Of a stretch of DNA of 43,660 nucleotides, positions 6,717-14,436 are shown piece by piece (the first letter of the stretch is position 1; each line of letters begins with the position of its first letter). The DNA is from a virus. The translations under genes and the position numbers were made by a program. Location: positions 1 through 43,660 of IMG/VR virus record IMGVR_UViG_3300009162_000008, one strand, 5' to 3'. The notes beneath the pieces are model-generated. The model searched no databases. It was not told the origin of the DNA and saw nothing but the letters and a program-made list of their open reading frames with translations.

Positions 6717-6880
6717 GCTCGTGCCCTCAGCCGGATCAGCCGCGGGTGGCTCCACGAGCGATCGCGGCGCCAGCCTGCGCGCCGGAAGCACCAGCCGGGC
6801 ACCTCGCTGGCCACCGTCGTGGGCTCCCAGCGCTGCACCTCGATCGGCCACAGGTGCGGGACCACCAGCGGCTCGATCAT
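6713..6880 (-). CDS. 55-residue Trp-rich basic protein
   Basis: A reading frame from ATG 6880 (ATGA overlap with the initiator-like gene) to TGA at 6713-6715, which itself overlaps the nuclease GTG start as GTGA. The 55 residues contain six Trp and many Arg, especially in the C-terminal half (FRRAGWRRDRSW). No family is recognised. Exact four-base coupling on both sides and consistent GC-biased third positions support it as a real gene despite its size. Confidence 0.7.
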   Translation of the reverse strand: MIEPLVVPHLWPIEVQRWEPTTVASEVPGWCFRRAGWRRDRSWSHPRLIRLRARA

Positions 6881-7551
6881 CGGTGGCCTGGCGGAGGCGG
6901 CACGAGGTCACTGAACCTCTCCATCGCCCCGCCCCGAGGGCCTCCTGCGCCCTCGCGGGCGGGCGCGCTCGCGCCCGAAGGCACGGCATCGGTAGGGGCA
7001 CGGGGAGGCACTCCGCCCGCGCTGGCGCCTACGCGCGCGCCTGCGTCCGGGCCTGTGCGCGGGCCTGCGCGCGAGGCCGCGTTACGCCGCGGAACGCCGC
7101 GGATCGCCGCGTTACGCGGCGAGCTGGCATCCACCGCCTGTTCGAAGCTCGCCGCCTCGCCCTGCGCGTTGCCGTAGACGAGATCCTGCCAGCCCCTCGG
7201 AGCGGGCCAGCGGGAGGGGAAGGCCCGGCGCTGCCCGGCCTGCCAGTGCCACCAGCGGGTGAGCTGGATCAGCTCATCACCGCGGTGCTCGTATCGCTCC
7301 AGCATGCCCGCCTCCGCGAGCTCGTCGAGGGCCTCGCCCACCTGATCCACCGATACCAGGCGGAGGAGTCGCGGCAGGCACTGCACGAGCACGCCCGCGG
7401 CGCCACCCGCCAGCCGGCCCTGATCATCCGCCTGCGCCACGAGCCGAGGGAACAACAGGTTGGCCAGCAGGCCACACCGCCCCATCGATGGTGAGTCGCA
7501 CAGCTCCGGGTGGATTGCCCGGGGCCCGGGCGTGCTGAATTGCTTCGTCAT
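6877..7551 (-). CDS. Replication initiator-like winged-helix phage protein
   Basis: A 224-residue protein, ATG 7551 with ATGA overlap. The first ~125 residues contain QFSTPGPRAIHPELC (4-18), SLG/RCGLLANLLFPRLVAQAD (23-42), LDELAEAGMLERYEH (75-89) and FPSRWPAPRGWQDLVYG (110-126). This pattern is typical of phage proteins placed next to methylase and nuclease genes and annotated as replication-initiation or replisome-organizer proteins; the centre looks like a winged-helix fold. The second half (about 135-205) is low complexity, rich in Arg, Ala, Gly and Pro, and encoded by short tandem DNA repeats. That design recalls lambda O, whose gene contains the origin iterons. Function is inferred from family look and location. 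Confidence 0.65.
   Translation of the reverse strand: MTKQFSTPGPRAIHPELCDSPSMGRCGLLANLLFPRLVAQADDQGRLAGGAAGVLVQCLPRLLRLVSVDQVGEALDELAEAGMLERYEHRGDELIQLTRWWHWQAGQRRAFPSRWPAPRGWQDLVYGNAQGEAASFEQAVDASSPRNAAIRGVPRRNAASRAGPRTGPDAGARVGASAGGVPPRAPTDAVPSGASAPAREGAGGPRGGAMERFSDLVPPPPGHR
7076..7115 (-). repeat. Four tandem 10-bp GC-rich repeats, possible origin iterons
   Basis: On the + strand four adjacent 10-bp units read gccgcgttac, gccgcggaac, gccgcggatc and gccgcgttac, followed by a partial gcggc. Units 1 and 4 are identical; the variable bases are at positions 6-9. They lie in the coding sequence of the initiator-like protein, next to further GCGC-rich short repeats (about 7020-7075). The arrangement resembles iterons inside lambda-type initiator genes. 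A purely protein-level Arg/Asn/Ala repeat is the alternative. Confidence 0.5.
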
Positions 7552-8135
7552 GCCGATCCCCACAGCTTCAGGGGCCGAGCGCTCGGGCGCTTGCCGATCG
7601 GGCGGGCCTGTGAGCTCCACGTGGCCCATGCCCTGCCGATGGCGCCCGTGCCCGGGTAGAGATCCTCCAGCGTATCGGTGGGGCGGAGGCCCGCCGCATC
7701 GAACACGTACATCGCCACATCGAGCGGCTTGGCGCCCTTCAGCTTGCGCCCCGCCCGGGTGGGGTTGCCGCGGTACCAGTCGAAGATCGATGTGCGATAG
7801 GGCGGCCCGAGCGGGCGGATCAGGATGGGCTCCCACGCATACTGGAGGCGGGCGCCCGGGCGGAACACCGCGAAGGGCTTCACCCACGCCACGATCCGCA
7901 CCTCGGGCGGGCAGAGCGGCAGCAGGCTGGCCAGCGCGGGCACGTGGGTGTGCAGGGCCCAGCCATCGAACTCGCTCTCCAGGCGGGCGATCAGCTCGCT
8001 GTGATCCACCTCCTCGTGCTCCACGTACAGGTTGGCCAGCCCCGGATACGGCGGGTCCGCGTAGGCGAACCTCAGCGGGCGGTTGTCCCGCCGCCGGGCG
8101 CTGCTCACGGGGATCACCCGTGGCTCGCCCTTCAC
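7548..8135 (-). CDS. MT-A70-like DNA adenine methyltransferase
   Basis: A 195-residue protein. GTG 8135 overlaps the upstream stop as GTGA; ATG 8159 is an in-frame alternative. The catalytic motif DPPY (27-30, in FAYADPPYPGLANLY) is near the N-terminus. The SAM-binding-like motif DLYPGTGAIGRAW is near the C-terminus (about 158-170). This order is the permuted arrangement seen in MT-A70 and related amino-methyltransferases. WVKPFAVFRPG and YAWEPILI are typical of phage members. It probably methylates the N6 of adenine in phage DNA. It lacks an obvious separate target-recognition domain, so specificity cannot be read from sequence. Confidence 0.85.
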   Translation of the reverse strand: MKGEPRVIPVSSARRRDNRPLRFAYADPPYPGLANLYVEHEEVDHSELIARLESEFDGWALHTHVPALASLLPLCPPEVRIVAWVKPFAVFRPGARLQYAWEPILIRPLGPPYRTSIFDWYRGNPTRAGRKLKGAKPLDVAMYVFDAAGLRPTDTLEDLYPGTGAIGRAWATWSSQARPIGKRPSARPLKLWGSA

Positions 8136-8383
8136 AGCGGCAGCCCGAGCTGCACCCATGGGCGCGGCTCCACCAGCACGTACTTGGCCACGTGGGCGCC
8201 GCCCTCGGTGGCCACCATCGTGCGATCGATCTTGTGCCCGGCCTGCTTCAGGTCGTAGATGCGGGCGCCCAGCCGGAAGCTCCCGATGCGATCGAGCGCG
8301 AGGAGCGGGGTCACGCCCGCATCGCCACGCTCGCGCAGGAGCTCCAGCAGGCGCTCAGCCTGAGTGGCCTTCTCCGTCGCCAT
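8132..8383 (-). CDS. Small helix-turn-helix DNA-binding protein
   Basis: An 83-residue protein from ATG 8383, starting 29 bases inside the end of the large methyltransferase gene. An N-terminal helix (QAERLLELLRERG) is followed by VTPLLALDRIGSFRLGARIYDLKQAGHKI, with the RLGARIYDLK recognition-helix pattern common in small phage winged-helix proteins. A beta wing (MVATEGGAHVAKYVLVEP) follows. It could be a transcription factor acting on the early promoters or an accessory to the methyltransferases on both sides. Only the fold is suggested by the sequence. Confidence 0.78.
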   Translation of the reverse strand: MATEKATQAERLLELLRERGDAGVTPLLALDRIGSFRLGARIYDLKQAGHKIDRTMVATEGGAHVAKYVLVEPRPWVQLGLPL

Positions 8384-9881
8384 GATCAGTGCCCTCCTCG
8401 ATACTCACCGCCCTCGGCGGTGCCGTTGCGCCGGAGCCCGGAGGCCCGGCGGGGATCACGCTGGGCCAGCCGGGCCACCATGTGCCCGCCTTGCACGCGC
8501 TCTCCTCGATCGCCCCGCGGTGGAACCCTGCTCCATGCGAGCAGCCCGCGAGCTCAGGTGGTGGCGCCGCCTCCGCCGCGGGCGCCTCGGGTGCGGGGAA
8601 CTCCAGGATCTCGCCCGTGGTCCGATCCACGAGGTAGCCATCGGGGTGATCCATCGTGTCGCCGGCGGCCACCGCCTCCGGGTCCACCCGCGGCAGGGCC
8701 GAGATATCGGCGGCCTGCACCCACTCCTCGGGCGCGATGGCGGGCTCCCACGGCTCCTCCGGCTCGTTCACCGCGTAGGATGCCCGCTGCTGGAGCTGAT
8801 CCCCCGGTGCGCCCTCCGCCTCGGCGGCAGGCTCGTCCGCGGCAGGGCGGCCCGGCGCGCTGGCGGGAGGCGCGGGATCATCGGGTGGCAGCAGCGCCAG
8901 ATCGAGCTGAGGGCTCGGCGGCGCCGCGCGGTCGTAGCTCCAGCCTCGGGGCGGGCGGCCTTTGAGGAAGCACAGCACGTTCTGGTGGGCCCGCCCGAGC
9001 TTGCGCCCGGCCTCCATGTACTTGCCCACCCGGAGCGGCAGGCTGCCCACGCTGTTGATCAGCACGGCCTCGTTGTACAGGCGGAGCCCGGTGGCCTCGG
9101 CGGCGCCGATCGTGGCGGGCACGAGGCCCTTGCAGTAGCCCTCCCGATCGCGGATCTCGCTCACCACCACCACCGCGAAGCGCCCATCACGGAGGCGCGC
9201 GGCGGCCTGATGGAGGATCGAGGCGAGGCTGCTCACGAACATCGCCCAGTCGTAGGTGCTCAGGTCGCGGGGATCGCTGCTGTACACCTCCAGATCGTGG
9301 TAGGGCGGGCAGGTGAACACCATGTCGTACTCGGCGCCCGCCGGGAGGAGCTCGGCCAGATCCTGTGAGTCGCCATCGATCCACCGCGGCGCCGGCTCGG
9401 CGGGTGCGAGGATCGCCTCCGCCTGGTGACGGTTGGCGGCGAGCTGGGCGCTGCTCAGGTCCACCCCGGTGTACGGGTGCCCGAGCTTGGCCGCCACGAT
9501 CCCGCGCACGCTGCCGCCCGCGAACGGATCGAGGATGGCGCCGCCAGCCGGGGCCCACCAGCGGTAGGCCAGCTCGCACAGCACCGGATCGAACACGCTG
9601 GTGCCGGCGCCCTGCATGCCCTCCGGCTCCGCCACGGGATCATCGCCCGCGGCCCAGCGAGCTCGCGCCTGCTCGGCGGGGCTCAGGTGCAGCAGGTCGG
9701 CGGCCCGGCCCAGCTCACTCTGGATGCCGAGCGCGAGCCACGCCCGGCGCCGCTCCTGCCAATCGCCCTTCCGCGTATCGAGCACGCTGAATGGCGGCTG
9801 GAGGAACTTCGTCGAGAGCTCGCCCGGGCGGAACTCGGGTGCTGCGGGGGGCTCCTCGACCCCCCACAGCATGGCGCCCAC
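8355..9881 (-). CDS. Phage DNA methyltransferase with long low-complexity tail
   Basis: A 508-residue protein from GTG 9881 (ATG 9872 is an in-frame alternative). Residues ~24-56 (KFLQPPFSVLDTRKGDWQER, RRRAWLALGI) form the conserved leader region common in phage DNA-modification methylases. The SAM motif DPFAGGSVRG (118-127) precedes CPPYHDLEVY (191-200). The motif order FxGxG then PPY fits amino-methyltransferases (N6-adenine or N4-cytosine). Residues ~305-508 are Pro, Ala and Glu-rich and end with a Cys/His-containing segment (CSHGAGFHRG, ESACKAG), so the gene carries a disordered extension unlike typical family members. It is flanked by a metallopeptidase and an HTH gene in the early operon. 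Confidence 0.85.
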   Translation of the reverse strand: MGAMLWGVEEPPAAPEFRPGELSTKFLQPPFSVLDTRKGDWQERRRAWLALGIQSELGRAADLLHLSPAEQARARWAAGDDPVAEPEGMQGAGTSVFDPVLCELAYRWWAPAGGAILDPFAGGSVRGIVAAKLGHPYTGVDLSSAQLAANRHQAEAILAPAEPAPRWIDGDSQDLAELLPAGAEYDMVFTCPPYHDLEVYSSDPRDLSTYDWAMFVSSLASILHQAAARLRDGRFAVVVVSEIRDREGYCKGLVPATIGAAEATGLRLYNEAVLINSVGSLPLRVGKYMEAGRKLGRAHQNVLCFLKGRPPRGWSYDRAAPPSPQLDLALLPPDDPAPPASAPGRPAADEPAAEAEGAPGDQLQQRASYAVNEPEEPWEPAIAPEEWVQAADISALPRVDPEAVAAGDTMDHPDGYLVDRTTGEILEFPAPEAPAAEAAPPPELAGCSHGAGFHRGAIEESACKAGTWWPGWPSVIPAGPPGSGATAPPRAVSIEEGTDHGDGEGHSG

Positions 9882-9884
9882 GGC

Positions 9885-10502
9885 TCAGCTCTTGGCCGAG
9901 GCCGCGGCGAGCCCGAGCCCGAGCTGCTCCGCGAAGTGCTCCAGCCCGCTGTGCCACTGGCCGTACTTGCCGACCACCCACGCGAACTCCTCGATATCGT
10001 GATCGAGCAGCACCACGTTGCCCGCCTCGTTCCGGCCACCCACGTGGCTCAGCTCGTGCGCGAGGAGGGCCTCCCGCTGGCGCTCGCTCAGGTGCCTCCA
10101 GGCCTTCTCGACCGCGAAGATCACCACCTCGTATTGCCCGAGGTCGCGCCACATCGGCGGCGCCTTCACCGCCTTGGCGATGGCGTGCAGCCCGCCCTTG
10201 GCCGCCGGGTCCTGATCCCACAGGAGCGCGTAGCCCATGGCGATCCCGGTGCACACATCGAACCGGGGATCGCTCTCGATCACTCGCTCCGCGATCGCCT
10301 GCACCTCCTCGCTGAGCAGGTAGCCCTCCGGCATCGTGGCCTCGCCCAGCCCGGCCTTGGCCGCGCGCCGGCGCTCCCCGAGCGATCCGCGGCCAGCCTC
10401 GCGGAGGCGGCGCAGGGCCTCCTCCATCGTGTGGCCACCGATCGTGGCCTCGCGGCCATCCGCGGTGCGCATCGTGATCGTGGTGTCCTCGTCGCCGCTC
10501 AT
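9885..10502 (-). CDS. Putative phage metallopeptidase (HExxH)
   Basis: A 205-residue protein, ATG 10502 with ATGA overlap onto recT. It resembles the PhageMetallopep family: a segment with FDVCTGIAMGYALLWD (81-96), a strand YEVVIFAVEKAWRHLSE (124-140), then ALLAHELSHVGG (145-156) with zinc ligands His149 and His153 and catalytic Glu150. DHDIEEFAWVVGKYG follows at about 167-181 and may supply the third ligand. Such proteins are common in phage recombination operons but their substrate is unknown. It is encoded between RecT and a DNA methyltransferase. The N-terminal 60 residues are variable and charged. Confidence 0.82.
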   Translation of the reverse strand: MSGDEDTTITMRTADGREATIGGHTMEEALRRLREAGRGSLGERRRAAKAGLGEATMPEGYLLSEEVQAIAERVIESDPRFDVCTGIAMGYALLWDQDPAAKGGLHAIAKAVKAPPMWRDLGQYEVVIFAVEKAWRHLSERQREALLAHELSHVGGRNEAGNVVLLDHDIEEFAWVVGKYGQWHSGLEHFAEQLGLGLAAASAKS

Positions 10503-11734
10503 GCCTTGCCTCCGGGCTGGCGCACCGTGAAGCGGGTGCCGCCCGCCTCCTGATGCTCGCGCTGTGGCGGGTACTCGTTCCCCGCCGGATCGTGCCATGG
10601 GCCCTGATCATGCCCCTTGGGGAGCACGCACGGGCCAGCGTCGAGCTGATCATCGCGCGCGCCGCACTCGCCCGGCGGGTTGCCGAGCACGGCGGCCACG
10701 CTCGTGGGCTCGCTCTTGGGGCGCTCGGCGGGAGGGGCGGCAGCGGGGGCACTATCCGCTGCCGCCGCCTCCTGCCGGTTGGCCGCTCCGTCGGCTCTCG
10801 GCGCTTGCGCACCCTCAGCCTTCGGGGCCTCGGCAGCAGGGCGGGTACCGACCGCCTCGCTGCCTTGTGTGGTGGGGAGCTCGCGGGCCTCGCCCTCGCC
10901 CTCGACCTCGGTGGGCGCCGAGCCCGGCCCGTACTCCCGATCGAGGGCCTGCTGGAGCTGCTGGCGGAGCTCCGCCTGGCGGCTGGGCGCAACGTGGGTG
11001 GCGCCCTCTTCCACCTCGGGATCGAGCTCGTCGAGCTTGCTGGCCACGTTGACCGTGAGGGGCGCCAGCTTCAGGAGGCGGCGCAGCACGGTTTTCTTGG
11101 CCATCTCGAAGTAGTCGGTGATCCACGGGCCCGCGTTGCCCGCGCTCGATCGGGCCCGGATGGCCTCGATCTCGGCATGGCTCATCACATCGAACTGCCG
11201 CTCGCCATCGCGGTACACGATCACCGCGTATGCGTAGGTGAGCTCGCCCGGGTCGGCCTCGCGGGAGGGCTGGTGGCGCAGGTACGGCTCCAGCCCGTAG
11301 CCGTAATCGAACACGTCCTTCGCCCGGACCACCCGAGCCTCCACGCGCTGCACCTCGCCCGAGCGCTTGGCGAGGATCACCAGCCCGCGGTAGCCGATCA
11401 TCAGGGTGGCCTGGCGCCCGCGCGGCACGAGGTAGGCGCCGCCGAGCAGGCCCGTGGGCTCCAGCCCGAGCTGGCCAGCCTCCACGATCGCTCGGGCGAT
11501 GCTCACGGGCTCGCACGCCAGCAGGCTCGGGGTCTTCGTGAACACGGTGAGAGCCACGAGCTTCAGCCGATCCGCCGTGATCCCGGCGGTGGCGCTCGCC
11601 TGGACGATCGCCAGCCGGTTATCGATCTCTCGGGTGACGGCCACGAGCGCGCGTTGCGGGCCCTCCTGCTCGGCCTGCTGCTGTGGCTGGGCGGGCGCCT
11701 GCCGGCGGCCCCGTTGCTGCTGCTGCGTGGGCAT
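10499..11734 (-). CDS. recT: RecT-family single-strand annealing recombinase
   Basis: A 411-residue protein from ATG 11734, directly after the exonuclease stop (TAGATG). The RecT core is at about 38-260. It includes FTKTPSLLACEPVSIARAIV, AGQLGLEPTGLLGGAYLVP (92-110), ATLMIGYRGLVILAKRSGEV and the YFEMAKKTVLRRLLKLAPL segment, all typical of RecT. It anneals single strands resected by the YqaJ exonuclease encoded just upstream. The C-terminal ~150 residues are low complexity (Ala, Pro, Glu) and then carry CGARDDQLDAGPCVLPKGH and DQGPWHDPAG, a Cys/His patch like those added to other proteins in this genome. The N-terminus is Gln-rich. The extensions make it longer than standard RecT. Confidence 0.92.
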   Translation of the reverse strand: MPTQQQQRGRRQAPAQPQQQAEQEGPQRALVAVTREIDNRLAIVQASATAGITADRLKLVALTVFTKTPSLLACEPVSIARAIVEAGQLGLEPTGLLGGAYLVPRGRQATLMIGYRGLVILAKRSGEVQRVEARVVRAKDVFDYGYGLEPYLRHQPSREADPGELTYAYAVIVYRDGERQFDVMSHAEIEAIRARSSAGNAGPWITDYFEMAKKTVLRRLLKLAPLTVNVASKLDELDPEVEEGATHVAPSRQAELRQQLQQALDREYGPGSAPTEVEGEGEARELPTTQGSEAVGTRPAAEAPKAEGAQAPRADGAANRQEAAAADSAPAAAPPAERPKSEPTSVAAVLGNPPGECGARDDQLDAGPCVLPKGHDQGPWHDPAGNEYPPQREHQEAGGTRFTVRQPGGKA

Positions 11735-12820
11735 CTAGCTCTCCTCTCCATCGTCGCTGGTATCGGCATCGAACGTGGGCTTCCATGGGCGGCTCGGCTT
11801 GCCCTCCTCCGCCAGCCCTCGGGCGAGGGCCTCTGTGCGGATCGCCGCGGCGAGCGCCTTCTTCGTGGGTGAGCTCGCGGCCAGCACCGTGCGCTGATCG
11901 AGGAGCAGCGCGGTGGCCAGCTCCTCCCACTGCACGTTGAGCGGCGGCTTCCCCGTGCGCCAATTGATCGTGAAGCCGGGGCCCACCAGCTTGGCCGTGA
12001 GGCCCATGCTGAGCTGGAGCTCCTGCGCGATCCGGGCCTCCTCCCGCTCGGCGGCCTTGCGCGCCGCGATCGCCTCGTGGAGGCGGGTGGCCAGCAGCGC
12101 CTGCTCGGGCGTGGCCACGGCCTCGTGGGCATCATCCGCCGCGTAGATGCGGCGCAGGTGGCGGCCATAGCTCTCGCTGCCATCGGGCTCGGGCGGCACC
12201 TGTGGCACGACGTGCTCGCGCCAGAACCGCTCCTCCAGCTCCATCAGGCCCGCGATCATCGGCTCATTGCGCTCGATGAGGTACCACCTGAAATCCGCGT
12301 ACCCGAGGAGCACGGCCAGCACGGCCACCTCCCGGCCCGTCACCGCGAGGTAGTGCTGCACCTGCACCGCGTAGTGGATGGGCACCTCCAGCTTGGGCTG
12401 AGGCTCGCCCGTGAGCGCCCGGTGGAACGAGGGCCCCCACCCATCCCGGCGGGCGGTCCACTTGCACTCCAGGATCGCGGCGCGATCGAACGTGGCGATC
12501 CCGGGCTGAGGATCGGGCACGTAGCCGATCCGATCCACATTGCCGCCAGCCCATGGGTACTGGCGGCTGTGGTACTGGCCCTGCGGGCGGCGCCAGCGCA
12601 CATCGAGCGCCTCGCCCGCGAGCTCGGCCACGAGCTGCTCCATGCGGTGGCCCATATCCATCATCCGCGTTTCGCGGCGGGGCACGGGCAGGCCCACCTT
12701 CTCGCTCCACACATCGATCGGCTGGGCCCAGCCTGGCGGGTTGACGCCAGCGAGCGCCGGCGCATCCGAGCCGCCGATGTAGGCGCGCCGATCCTCGCGC
12801 TGCTGATCAGTGAGCGCCAT
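11735..12820 (-). CDS. YqaJ-type viral recombinase exonuclease
   Basis: A 361-residue protein. I chose ATG 12820 because GGAGG lies six bases before it; ATG 12826 touches the GGAGG. YqaJ features: IGGSDAPALAG (15-25), NVDRI with Asp96, ILECKW with Glu118 and Lys120 (PD-(D/E)XK exonuclease set), and HYAVQVQHYLAVTG, the conserved Gln helix. It degrades one strand of duplex DNA to feed the RecT annealase encoded immediately downstream; the pair is equivalent to lambda Exo/Beta. The C-terminal ~110 residues (after about 250) are charged and helical, and the very end is Asp/Glu-rich. Confidence in family is high. Confidence 0.9.
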   Translation of the reverse strand: MALTDQQREDRRAYIGGSDAPALAGVNPPGWAQPIDVWSEKVGLPVPRRETRMMDMGHRMEQLVAELAGEALDVRWRRPQGQYHSRQYPWAGGNVDRIGYVPDPQPGIATFDRAAILECKWTARRDGWGPSFHRALTGEPQPKLEVPIHYAVQVQHYLAVTGREVAVLAVLLGYADFRWYLIERNEPMIAGLMELEERFWREHVVPQVPPEPDGSESYGRHLRRIYAADDAHEAVATPEQALLATRLHEAIAARKAAEREEARIAQELQLSMGLTAKLVGPGFTINWRTGKPPLNVQWEELATALLLDQRTVLAASSPTKKALAAAIRTEALARGLAEEGKPSRPWKPTFDADTSDDGEES

Positions 12821-13769
12821 CGCCATCCTCCAGCATCGCCACCACGTCGGCCCACCGCTCGGTGGCGCTGGCCAGCAGGGCCTTGCCCCGCTCCTCGCGG
12901 GCGACGGCCTCGTCCCACAGCTTCTCGTTGCGCTCCAGCTCCACCTCGGCGGTGATGAGGCGGTCGAGCGTGGGCGGGTCGAGCGCGTCGAGCTCCCAGC
13001 TCACGGCCCCGTAGTCGCGCAGGTAGGTGCCGATCCGGCTGTCGGTGAGCTTGGCCGGGTTGGGTGGCGGCTTGTGCTCGCGCACCTGATCCATCGTGAG
13101 CGCCACACGGCGGATCTCCACCGCGTAAGGGTCGTAGCCATCGCCATCGAGGAATACGCTGAACCGATCGCGGATGTCCCGGGTCATATCGATCCCGCTC
13201 GGATCGTGGTCCCCGAGGTGGAGCACGACCACCCGCTCGGCGCCAGCATCGAGGTAGCCCTCCAGCCGCTGGGCAGCCTCCCATGCGCTCGATTGGCTGT
13301 GGTACCCGCGGCAGGCGAAGTACGGAATATCGGCCCGGCGGGCTGGCCGCGCCACCACGTCCACGAGCGCGGCCTTCTCCACCCACACCTCGATCCGGGT
13401 GGGCTGCGAGCTCCACTTGGCCGTGCGGAACTGCGGCATCACGCTCCGCACGAACTCGTGGGCCGCGTCGTCGCCCTCATCGGTGGCGGTGCCCCAATGG
13501 GGCTGGTCCTCCAGCTCGCGGGTGCGATCCACGATGTGTTCCCAATCGATCATCCCGGCCAGCCGGGCATGGCTGATCAGGGTGCCGAGGTTGTCGTACT
13601 CACGTTCCTTGTTCTCGATCAGCCCGCGGGCCACGAACTGGTAGTAGAGCTGCCGGAGGGTGAGGCTGTAGCCGCTCGCCGCGTAGGCCCGGCAGATCGC
13701 ATCGGCCTGCTCGATCCTCTCCAGGCGGGCGGGCGTGAACTTGCGCTCCACGTACTCGATGTAGGGCAT
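12807..13769 (-). CDS. Spo11/TopoVI-A-like TOPRIM protein
   Basis: A 320-residue protein. An N-terminal winged-helix part has LTLRQLYYQFV (36-46), which matches the R-x-x-Y-Y catalytic tyrosine motif of TopoVI subunit A and Spo11 (Tyr43 the candidate). LGTLISHARLAGMIDWEHIVD (61-81) follows. The TOPRIM part has VWVEKAALVD with Glu131 and LHLGDHDPSGIDM (183-195) with the DxD pair Asp187/Asp189. Enzymes of this family cut both DNA strands through a covalent tyrosine link. No TopoVI-B (GHKL ATPase) gene is present. It is coded directly upstream of YqaJ and RecT, so it may provide or process breaks for recombination or replication. Such single-subunit phage proteins exist, but their activity is poorly known. 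Confidence 0.85.
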   Translation of the reverse strand: MPYIEYVERKFTPARLERIEQADAICRAYAASGYSLTLRQLYYQFVARGLIENKEREYDNLGTLISHARLAGMIDWEHIVDRTRELEDQPHWGTATDEGDDAAHEFVRSVMPQFRTAKWSSQPTRIEVWVEKAALVDVVARPARRADIPYFACRGYHSQSSAWEAAQRLEGYLDAGAERVVVLHLGDHDPSGIDMTRDIRDRFSVFLDGDGYDPYAVEIRRVALTMDQVREHKPPPNPAKLTDSRIGTYLRDYGAVSWELDALDPPTLDRLITAEVELERNEKLWDEAVAREERGKALLASATERWADVVAMLEDGDGAH

Positions 13770-13772
13770 GGC

Positions 13773-14036
13773 TCAGGGTGCCTCAGCGGGAGCTGCCACG
13801 AACTCGTGGTGGCGCGCTGGCGCCGGGCACTCGGGCTCGGGCGGCCCGTGGACAGGATCGTCGTTGGGCATGAAGCAGAGCAGCACGCCCGGCGGCCACA
13901 CACGCGGAGCGTGGCACTCGCTGATCGGGGGTTGCTCGGCGCCACTGCGATCAGGCACACTCTGTGGTGCCTCCGTCGCTGGATGGTGGAGCTGAGCCCC
14001 GGGGTTGCCCGGGGCTCGCTCGTTCTCGGCGCTCAT
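13773..14036 (-). CDS. Small Pro/His/Cys-rich hypothetical protein
   Basis: An 87-residue frame from ATG 14036 (ATGA overlap). It is rich in Pro, Ala, His and Cys (ISECHAPRVWPPGVLLCF; PECPAPARHHEF). Codons ~5-33 have weaker GC3 bias and hold a very strong hairpin (13994-14017) and a CCAGCGAC-GGAGG leader-like sequence. A shorter product starting at GTG 13958 (61 residues) is therefore a serious alternative, with the hairpin acting in an untranslated leader. No family is recognised. Confidence 0.55.
   Translation of the reverse strand: MSAENERAPGNPGAQLHHPATEAPQSVPDRSGAEQPPISECHAPRVWPPGVLLCFMPNDDPVHGPPEPECPAPARHHEFVAAPAEAP
13994..14017 (-). terminator. Strong hairpin, possible terminator or leader structure
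   Basis: A perfect 10-bp stem (GAGCCCCGGG / CCCGGGGCTC) closes a 4-base loop. It lies 17 bases after the stop of the membrane protein at 14033. No T-tract follows on the minus strand, so a rho-independent terminator is not proved. It may be coding only, if the ATG at 14036 is used. Confidence 0.4.
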
Positions 14037-14347
14037 CGCCATGGCCATGGGGTGTAGGCGGCCACGAGGGCCACGAGGAACAGCAGCGCGAACACCAGCA
14101 CCACGGGGATCACGATGCCCCCGATGCGGCTGAGCTGGCGCTCCTCCCACGAGAGGCGAGGCGGCTCGGGATCTCGATAGCCGCCCGCCTGGAGGTAGGG
14201 CTCACAGTCGTGGAGCACCTCGCTGGCCAGCGAGATCACGGCGCCACAGCGGCAGACCTCCACCCACGCGCCGCACTGGCGGCAGGGCAGCGGGCCCACC
14301 ACGGGATCGTGGAGCTCGCGCGGGGCGAGCGTTGCGGGTACGTCCAT
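14033..14347 (-). CDS. Small membrane-anchored zinc-knuckle protein
   Basis: A 104-residue protein from ATG 14347. CRQC (22-25) and CRC (32-34), with Cys48, form a zinc-ribbon-like N-terminal part. A single transmembrane helix lies at about 77-97 (VIPVVLVFALLFLVALVAAY), followed by a short Trp-rich tail. Topology suggests a C-terminally anchored protein with a cytoplasmic zinc domain. No family is recognised. It is separated from the upstream gene by a terminator-like hairpin and from the downstream gene by another. Confidence 0.68.
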   Translation of the reverse strand: MDVPATLAPRELHDPVVGPLPCRQCGAWVEVCRCGAVISLASEVLHDCEPYLQAGGYRDPEPPRLSWEERQLSRIGGIVIPVVLVFALLFLVALVAAYTPWPWR

Positions 14348-14392
14348 CAGGTAGTGCCCTCGATGATCAGCGGGGGCTGTGCCAAGTAGGGT

Positions 14393-14428
14393 GGCAGGCC
14401 CGGCGCCCCCAATTGCTCCGGGCCTGCC
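14393..14428 (-). terminator. Hairpin terminator after the 15.0 kb gene
   Basis: A perfect 11-bp inverted repeat (GGCAGGCCCGG / CCGGGCCTGCC) has a 14-base loop. It lies in the 89-base gap between the stop at 14437 and the next start at 14347. Downstream on the minus strand is CACCCTACTTGG, with no real T-run. The position after a short monocistronic unit with its own promoter supports termination or attenuation. Confidence 0.6.
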
Positions 14429-14436
14429 CCATGTGC

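Noticed and set aside
8132-8383. HTH protein as a CI/Cro-type lysogeny repressor
   Set aside because: It lies in the middle of the early operon in the same direction as all genes, without a divergent promoter or operator cluster.
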